This document shows positions 54,291 through 61,121 of a DNA stretch of 61,121 nt, piece by piece. The stretch spans positions 1 to 61,121 of the forward strand of contig JNDT01001455.1 in assembly GCA_000697055.1 (NCBI GenBank). Reading direction: 5' to 3'. A model generated the notes under the pieces. It did not search any database and had not been told where the DNA came from. It saw only the letters and a program-made list of their open reading frames with translations. A program made the translations under genes and the position numbers. Origin of the DNA: Saksenaea vasiformis B4078. Taxonomy: Eukaryota > Mucoromycota > Mucoromycetes > Mucorales > Saksenaeaceae. Position 1 is the first letter of the stretch. Each line of letters begins with the position of its first letter.

Positions 54291-56191
54291 CTCCACAGTC
54301 CTTAGGTTAGCAGCCCGAGGATCGTCTAATATTTCGCTGATATCATGGAAACTTAGAATTGTCTACAAGACATGCGATGACGGTGACAAACTTTCCTTAT
54401 TGCTGTAGATATAACTAGGTTACGTAGACGGCTATATGTATACCGATAGGCTCCAGTAACCTCTTGAGTTCGAGGAAAACTGATGCGCCTCTTTGCCACC
54501 CCAGCAAGTCCCGAAATATAGCTACGCAGGATATCTTGCTGGAATCAATTTGCTGATAGTGTAGGAATAACGTTGCCCTTGGCACTGCACTGATTGTTTT
54601 AAACTATCGAAGGTTCCAGACGCGCCATCTTGGACCTAGTATAGAATTTGGTTATGTCGACAATTTTCTTTATTTGTCAGAAGTCGTAAACGATAAAAGC
54701 TTGGAACAAGCTCGTCTAGGAATGTTCCTTAAAGGAATCGAGTTTTTTCTTTTTTGAAGAGTGGTGGAAACGGCGAATAGATCCTGCAAACCCATCGGCC
54801 TATGACTGCGACTGTGTAGAATGAGACCTTGTATCTTTACTCTATTCATTTACTAGCGCCTACTTGTTTCTCTGACTCGCAGCTAGGTGAATGACGATGA
54901 GTTCCCTTCAGCTGTATTTTGAAACCGAAAAGAAAAGAAAAGAAAAGAAAAAGGTGCCGATACTAATTGGATTTCACAAAATCTGTACAACACGCCAACT
55001 GAAACTGTATCTTAACTTATCTTTAGTATTTGGCTAACAACGTGATCACCACCATTCTGAGAAACATGCCCACTGTGATCGAGTATACAGCGGCTTCCAG
55101 CTATGGTTGTCTTTTCCAGCGTGTAATGTACATGCAACAGGAATGTTATAGTTACCGCAACCAGGAAAGAAAAAGGGAAGTGGGGTTTTACCATGAAGTT
55201 TGGGAAACCATGGCGCAGAACCGCTTTTCGAAGAAACAATCATCGGAAATTGCAGCAATAAATGATATGACGCAAAGCAACTGCAATACCAAATTTTTGT
55301 CCCGTCCTGAGGGAAATGTTACGCAACCATCCGACGCTTCTTACCAAGCACCGTCAATTTATCTGGTTGAAATTTTGTTTTATTCGTTGAGAAGAGTGTG
55401 ATAGAAGCTTAATCGGACCACCATCCTTCTTCCACCGTGGGTGGGAGCAGGATCCACGAAGCTAATAACCATAGTTGAAGTGTTTCAGATAGGACTTCTT
55501 GCTGTACAAGTACACTAGTACTAGAGCTCCAGCTGTAGCCAATAATTACGTATTTCTTTCCTTTTGAAATGGTTCTCATATGCATGCACTGATGAGAGCC
55601 TTTGTGATCAAACGTTCTTGACTTCGTTCACCTCGCATCTATAGCCTTCGGGCACATGCTCCCACCTTCTTTGAATGTAGCAAACTTAACCTTGACGCCG
55701 AGGATCAAACTAAGCATAGGTATGCAATGCACAGCCAATTTTTTTTTAGAAAGTGGCGTAAATCTAGGAGATCTCACAGAAGTCAACTATGCAATGCATG
55801 TCAATGTATGTCGATGTAAGAAAAGAAAACGCAGTAGTCCCATATTGTAATTACAGAGTTTTGCATGTAACCCTGCTTCAACTTAAGATTATCTTGCTCT
55901 AGCTCAAAAAAATAAAAGCTTTCATTGTGATGGATAGATCCCCATGGACCATATCTTGAATTCACAGTGTTAAGTCAAGTTAACGATTTCTCAAAAAAAA
56001 ATGATGACTACGCACAGCATTTATAGCATCAGCCTGGATAACTATGATGGCATCGATTTTATTGAACCGGATAAAACTTACAGTTATAGGGTGCTACAGC
56101 AGTGATTTCATGTTATCGAATGTCTACCCATAAAGCCATAATAGAATGTATACAGGAATTGTTTAATATGTATGAAAATAGAATGCATTAT
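54291..56191. other. Intergenic, no confident gene
   Basis: Contains an (AAAAG)n tract at about 54,927-54,951. The open frame 55,030-55,401 (+, 123 codons) shows no motif and unremarkable composition, so it is not called. Confidence 0.5.
54925..54952. repeat. (GAAAA)n microsatellite
   Basis: About five consecutive GAAAA units in gene-free DNA. Confidence 0.9.
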
Positions 56192-56951
56192 TTATAGTTT
56201 TAAGTGCATGACAATGTCGCATCGCTCGTAATCTGGATGCTTTCCGAGATGAATAGTTTCAAAACCGTGTTTCTTGTAAAGTGCGATTGCCTTGACCAGT
56301 TTAACATTTGATAAAAGAGTGACGCCAGGATGACCTCGTTCTCTCGCCCAGTGAATACTTTCTCGCATCAGAGGATGGGCAAATCCTCTTCCTTGATATT
56401 CGTCGGCTACGGCTAACTTCCCGAGTTCACATCTTCCATGACGTACCAACATCGCCACAGTTCCAGCAACCTTCCCATCACTCAACAGAAAAAATATCTC
56501 GCCACCAGGTTTAACGATACTTTCTTCAGGGTTTGTTAACTGTTCGACATCTGAAGCTTCGACCTTGAAGAGACTCTCAACCCATGCCAGGTTCATCTTC
56601 ATGAATTCGGGCTGGTACTGTGATGACCAGGTCACAGCATGCAGTTGATTCGTGATTACCTGCAGACACAACCGTTAACTCTTTACTCTTCTGCCTGTCG
56701 ATTTAACTTACTCTTTCCTTATCGTTTACTATGTAGTAGACCGCGACGCAGTTTGCAGGAAGATTTTCATTTTTACAGGAGGACTTTTCTAAAGCTTCCT
56801 TTGCCCAATCGTTCTACACAGGGAAATGGACGTCAGGATAAGTATCTCAGTGCGAATTATGCTGATCATAATTTACCTTCGCAACATATTCTTTCCATTC
56901 TACAATATCATTACGCATCATCGCGTACGTCCTCAGTGTAGTGTTAACCAT
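56192..56951 (-). CDS. GNAT family N-acetyltransferase
   Basis: An acetyl-CoA-dependent N-acetyltransferase of the small GNAT fold; its substrate is unknown. Exons on the minus strand are 56951-56877, 56813-56712 and 56659-56192, in phase, 214 aa. The GNAT core lies in the last exon: YQPEFMKMNLAWVESLFKVE, GEIFFLLSDGKVAGTVAMLV (strands 2-4), then motif A ELGKLAVADEYQGRGFAHPL with the acetyl-CoA loop QGRGFA, and ALYKKHGFETIHLG (motif B). The first two exons add a 59-residue N-terminal part (MVNTTLRTYAMMRND, then KNDWAKEALEKSS and VAVYYIVNDKER). It joins in perfect phase but is not part of the GNAT fold, so I trust it less. If it is wrong, translation starts in the last exon. Confidence 0.85.
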
Positions 56952-57625
56952 ATTATTGTTGATTTTTGCAGAGTCGAGCAGTCGTAAAATCAGGAGGCTC
57001 TTTTATAGGGTGCTTTGACCTGATCCGCTGAAGAAGTCAAAACGCCCGATGGTTTAGCCATGTTAACAGCAGTCCCAGTTAGACATCTGGCGGAGTAATG
57101 CCATCGGGCTTAAATCCCTTATCTCCTTCTGGCCGACTGCGCCCCCACTGCGGATCACAGAATCACCAAAAAAGAATTCTTTTCTGAAATGTTGTGCGTA
57201 TGTACCTGCAGTTAGACTATTTCCTTTTTTTCTTCTGTTTTTGTTTTTTCACCCTAGTGTAGGTCCAACGAAAGTAGTTAATTGGCTCTGTGGAGCGATT
57301 TTCTAATTCCCGGGTTCTCGGGGAATCTGGCTCTGGACGGAATCTAATTGACAGCACCAGCTTTTGCACGATACCAATGTCGTAACTATTCAAAATTAAT
57401 GTCGCTGGCCAATCAAAATCCGATTTCGTACCTTCAGAAATGGAAGTCATGTTAGCTGTTTCACCCTCCGTGCTCCTGGGGGAAAGGTTTCCAGAAAGAA
57501 AAAGATATGCTGGATAAGGTTCGGCAGTTCCAATGTTATTTGAAATCCAGTTTCATGAAGCGATGGCCAGTTACATCGTTGACGCTATACCGAGCATCCT
57601 TTGCTGTTGTAGAAATCCCTGAGAA
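56952..57625. other. Intergenic upstream of the GNAT gene
   Basis: Contains a 9-bp inverted repeat (GCCCGATGG near 57,041 and CCATCGGGC near 57,102) around a 50-nt loop; an RNA gene is possible but unsupported. No coding region recognised. Confidence 0.5.
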
Positions 57626-57629
57626 ACAC

Positions 57630-58560
57630 TAAGAGTAAGACGTTGCAGAAGATACAATGTATAAAAATGAACATGCTTGAACAATAAAACGTACAATATG
57701 ATGCAGTGAAAGATGATACGTCAAAGAGAAATGTATCTCGGTGCAATCCACTACAAAATGGGCACTATATGACAAAGGTGGATATCGCAAGATAGATTCG
57801 AGAGCAGGGATATAATTTGAAACGAGGGGCATTACAAGACTATGTATGGCTAAAAAATTCATTGTTTAAAGTGGCGCAAAAGACCATGTGCAAGAAATAG
57901 GTACTGCTGAAATAAGGCGACTGCAACAGATAGCATAGCAAGAATTCATTGTGGAAGAAAAAAAATCACTGTAAGGGGTAATGTAAAAAGGGACATATGC
58001 AAAACAAGGTCATCGTAAATAAAGACACATCCACATGTGAACTCATGGCAAAAGGAAAAACGAATCCGCAAAAGAAGGATGGCAAGAAAAAGTATTGTAA
58101 GAATTGTACAAGAAGAAATGTATGCATAAAGAGAAATCATAAAGAAATAGCATCGGAAGAGTACGCATTTCAGGAAGAAGTATTGAAAGATGATGCCGTA
58201 CAAGAAAATGTATTTCAGTAAGACACATTTCAAGAAACGCGCTGCAAGGATGTTGTATGTAAAAGGCTTCATTGCAACACACAGATGGGCAACGTTGTGG
58301 AAAATCATTGCGAAAAACGTCCACTGTGATATATTCGCAAGAAAATCTAACAAAAGAAAAGGTATTGTTTGAAGACGTCGCATGAAGAGAAATACCGCAA
58401 GAAATATCTTAAAAGAAATTCATCCCCAAGGACTAGCTGTAAGAAGAATCGTTCTCAATAAGAAACGTACTTGAGAGGAAACATTCTCGAGAGACGACAT
58501 CCTCAAGAACATCTTTCGGAAACAAGAAGACATTGCAAGAGGAAGGCAGTCCTGAGTGCG
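57630..58560. repeat. Degenerate 15-bp minisatellite, about 60 units
   Basis: Purine-rich DNA with clear 15-bp periodicity. For example, from 58,167 successive rows read gcatttcaggaagaa, gtattgaaagatgat, gccgtacaagaaaat, gtatttcagtaagac and acatttcaagaaacg. The working consensus is GTATTGCAAGAAAAT. Upstream rows such as gacgttgcagaagat and acaatgtataaaaat place the left edge near 57,630; rows such as gacatcctcaagaac and gacattgcaagagga reach about 58,560. Units vary by a base or two in length. Because 15 is a multiple of three, accidental open frames persist on both strands (for example 57,946-58,383 minus, with a five-residue period), but all frames carry stops and no gene is called. Confidence 0.75.
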
Positions 58561-59928
58561 CAACTCTGCGTTGGTTATATCGAGTGAAATTAGATGACTT
58601 AAGATCGTGGCCTCTTCCTAGAAATACGGAGCGACATACAGCCAAAGCGAGTATGGCTTGCCTTCCAAAGTTCGCGCTCAACTGACAACATCACAGCACT
58701 TCTGTTGACATCTCACACCGCCCTTATCATTGTCACGCTTCTGTCCTCATCTTTGACGATGATGCCCTTGTTTTATCACTTTTCAATAGAATAGGTATCC
58801 CATTTCCGACTTGGTTAAAATAGCTATAATTATATCGAACACAAGAGATAAACGCAAGAAAGTTAACTACAAAATCCCATCTTGACAAAGTATGTCTACG
58901 AAACCCGTCTTCTTTTGTCATCCACTTGCTCTTAGCCTTTGATACATGGCTCAAAATAAGCGTGTCCGTTGCTCACTATCAACCGATTCATTGATAGACA
59001 GACTTTCTGCAGTCGACTTATATTTCAAGTTGTGTGTCCTTCATATATCACTCACCAACTCAACAACAGTTTGGTACCATTTCAGAAACCTTCCTTCGTA
59101 ATTGGGTGTCTCTGGATGATCCTGAAGCTGATACAATGCAGTGCTACCTGCAGCAGTCAGTCCATGACACGTGCTAAAGTTTATCACTTTGGGCTTCCAC
59201 CGATATGACGCTGTGAATTGCTAGGGACAGTACTCCTTTCCTCTTATATTATACATTCAATTTTCCGGTTCCATCAAATTTTCTCTGCCAACTGCCATCT
59301 GATGCTTGTGAATTATTTTTGTTCACAGGACAAAGTAGTAACACAAGTCGTGCTAAAAATGGCAGACAAAGGAAAAGAGAAAAAAGACGCATCGGTATTT
59401 TAAAAAATTGTCCTGCCTAAAAAAGATAGCCCGGCAAAGATACCATTCAACTCTGGCTGTTTGAATAAGAAAGATCCTAGGATAGCTATTCAGGCGTTAA
59501 CAACAATAGTCGCAAGTTTTTTACAAGTAGAATACATGTTGTTCAGTTGAGTATAATGTTATAATGAAATCTTAAGTTCCACAACATTTTGACTTTCATT
59601 TCCTTTTTGGAATTCATTGTCAAAAGGTATCTAACGGGATCATACCTACAAAGTAGGCAAACGTCCTGCCGTTTCTCTTTCAATTCTTCTTACCTTTACT
59701 TTCTCCAAATCAGTTCTTTGACATATTTTCAGACAACAACTTTCAACAACTACAACTTCATATTTAAACGTTTTAGTGAGCATATTCTGGCGGTATGAGT
59801 GGGTGATGAAATAACCAAAACGTACAAGGACACATCTGTATTCCGAACTGCTTACTACCCCTACCGGTTGTGAGTACAATGCGTATAGCTGCTTATTATA
59901 TATATTGATTCCTCTTTTTGCTAGCTTC
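58561..59928. other. Intergenic, no confident gene
   Basis: Short open frames only. A splice-acceptor-like 'ttgttcacag' at about 59,320 precedes a Lys-rich 27-codon frame ending at 59,403; it could be the last exon of an unseen gene, but no upstream exons were found. Confidence 0.45.
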
Positions 59929-61121
59929 ATGGGTCTGAAAGGACTCCATGCGTTTCTGAAGCAATCAGGAGCAACGAGTGTGTGTCATATACCTGATCAT
60001 CTCAGGCAGCAACAGATCAGAATCGTATATATCGATTTTTGCTGCGATTTCTTTTGGCTCCTTCAAGACCACACTGCCGAATTCTTGCGTGTCACCAGGA
60101 CCACGCGAGAATCAGGCCAGCAACAGGAAAACTACGCTGACGCCGCCAGACGCTTCGTTGTTCGTGCAATCAGCGAACTAAATTCTTTTGCCAACGAAAG
60201 TGGAATCACCAAGATTTGTCTGGTCTTCGATGGTGCCCGGTTGCAAGCCAAGAGCGCTACCCATGCTGCAAGACAAGCCAAGAGAAATCTAGCTTTTAAG
60301 AAGGCACAAAGACTAAGCGAAAGCTTGAGTCGAATATATGATGTGGCAAAGCTTCGTCTCCGTGATAAATATGCCAGGCAGCGGGTCAGCTTTACACCTG
60401 CTATCAAGAATGCGATCATCCAGCAGCTGGATAATCGCCAAGACACTCGACGTTACACCAGTGATTTTGCTAACGAAGCGTCTACCGTATTCATACACCA
60501 GGCTACATTCGAAGCTGATCCAGAAATTGTGTATTTATGTAACACTGTCGGAGATGGTGTCCGTCCTGCCATATTGTCCCGAGATGGTGACTTATTTGCC
60601 TACCAGGGCGCTCTGGATGTTCCTGTAAGTTGCAAAGCAAATCCACTACTCTCTTTAGCACATATATGCTAATTGATATTGCTTATGCATTCTAGCGAAT
60701 AACAAAGATGAACTGGCAGCAGGGCCCTCAGCGATACAACGGACAAGTAGCAACTAAACGGTCCCTTTTGACCGTTTTCATGGGGCTATCAACTGCAATA
60801 GCGAACGACCAAGCTATCAATGTAGGTCCTCAATTGCTACATTTGAAATCGTGTTTACTGATACATTGGATCATAGGCTGAGATCCGTTTTGTCGTTTTG
60901 GCGGCTACTTGCGGAAACGATTATGCCAACAACCTGCGCGGCAAATCGTTCAAAAGGGTCAAGGCAGCACTTGAAGAGCTCCAGCCATTTACTCACGCCG
61001 ACAGCCTCCTACTGGCGTTGATGAATAATATCGGCGCTTTTGTGTCAGACTTTCAAATGCACAGATTTAACGTTGCACTCCACCAGTTTTGCCGTCCATA
61101 TGTTTCCGGAATCCATTCCCA
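59929..61121 (+). CDS. XPG/FEN1-like (PIN-fold) nuclease, 3' end beyond window
   Basis: An uncharacterised member of the FEN1/XPG structure-specific nuclease fold. Exons: 59929-60624, 60696-60821 and 60877 to the window end. The N-terminus MGLKGLHAFLKQ matches the XPG-N start (Met is removed and Gly is used in this family). Acidic and core motifs appear in order: IVYIDFCCDFFW, CLVFDGARLQAK (the FDG of the active site), then ILSRDGDLFAYQGA (equivalent of the D-x-D of the XPG-I region), and FVVLAATCGNDYANN (the GxDY metal-binding turn). A Lys/Arg-rich helical arch region (residues about 110-150) lies between. It differs from true Fen1, Exo1 and Rad2 in these blocks, so it is likely a separate lineage-specific group. 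The substrate is unknown. The C-terminal part is missing. Confidence 0.8.

Noticed and set aside
55030..55401. 123-codon plus-strand open frame
   Set aside because: No recognisable domain or signal; opposite-strand frames overlap it; no splice context.
57041..57110. 9-bp inverted repeat that could be an RNA gene
   Set aside because: A 9-bp stem with 50-nt loop is common by chance, and no known RNA motif was seen.
57946..58383. 145-codon minus-strand open frame with many hydrophobic residues
   Set aside because: Produced by the 15-bp minisatellite; its five-residue period follows from the repeat and is broken by stops at both sides.

Overview
The window looks like nuclear DNA of an early-diverging fungus, most likely Mucoromycota (Mucorales-like). 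The evidence is about 70 short introns (mostly 43-75 nt) with GTAAGT/GTATGT-type donors, AT-rich non-coding DNA, and a typical fungal gene set: a rhizopuspepsin-type aspartic protease, fungal MFS and MATE carriers, Urk1, Pmt, Vma21, p24 and Erv46. No rRNA, tRNA or CRISPR was recognised. All gene models were built by hand from splice signals, reading phase and family resemblance; no search was run. Nothing supports naming a species.

Layout. 0-0.6 kb: copy 1 of a dispersed repeat. 2.0-3.4 kb (-): ERV46/ERGIC3, with a 1-nt frame break. 4.15-5.5 kb (-): a 5-exon gene of unknown function. 8.4-10.2 kb (-): MFS transporter (Git1/Pho84-like). 10.2-22.4 kb: almost gene-free apart from a small secreted Cys-rich protein. 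22.4-24.3 kb (+): DHA1-type MFS exporter. 24.4-26.9 kb (-): MYST acetyltransferase with a double PHD finger. 27.9-29.2 kb (-): secreted aspartic protease. 29.2-34.5 kb: no confident gene. 34.5-36.5 kb (+): MATE exporter with a frame break. 37.7-38.9 kb (+): SR splicing factor. 39.4-40.8 kb: possible relic of a Ser/Thr-rich surface protein. 41.1-43.4 kb (-): uridine kinase/UPRT, divergent from 43.6-44.3 kb (+): p24 cargo receptor. 45.1 kb: CACTA-like MITE. 45.6-45.9 kb (+): VMA21. 46.45-48.9 kb (-): protein O-mannosyltransferase. 50.0-54.0 kb: two direct copies of the dispersed repeat enclosing a tRNA-dihydrouridine synthase (+) and mitoribosomal bL34m (-). 54.2 kb: second MITE. 56.2-57.0 kb (-): GNAT acetyltransferase. 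57.6-58.6 kb: degenerate 15-bp minisatellite. 59.9 kb to the end (+): XPG/FEN1-like nuclease, cut by the window edge.

How the genes relate. There is no pathway cluster. Several genes serve the secretory and endomembrane system (Erv46, p24, Pmt, Vma21, the protease); others are housekeeping (Urk1, SR factor, Dus, bL34m) or chromatin (MYST). The most unusual features are structural: 12-nt and 15-nt micro-exons, four GC-AG introns fixed by reading phase, a new-looking repeat family flanking a two-gene block, two CACTA-ended MITEs and the 15-bp minisatellite.
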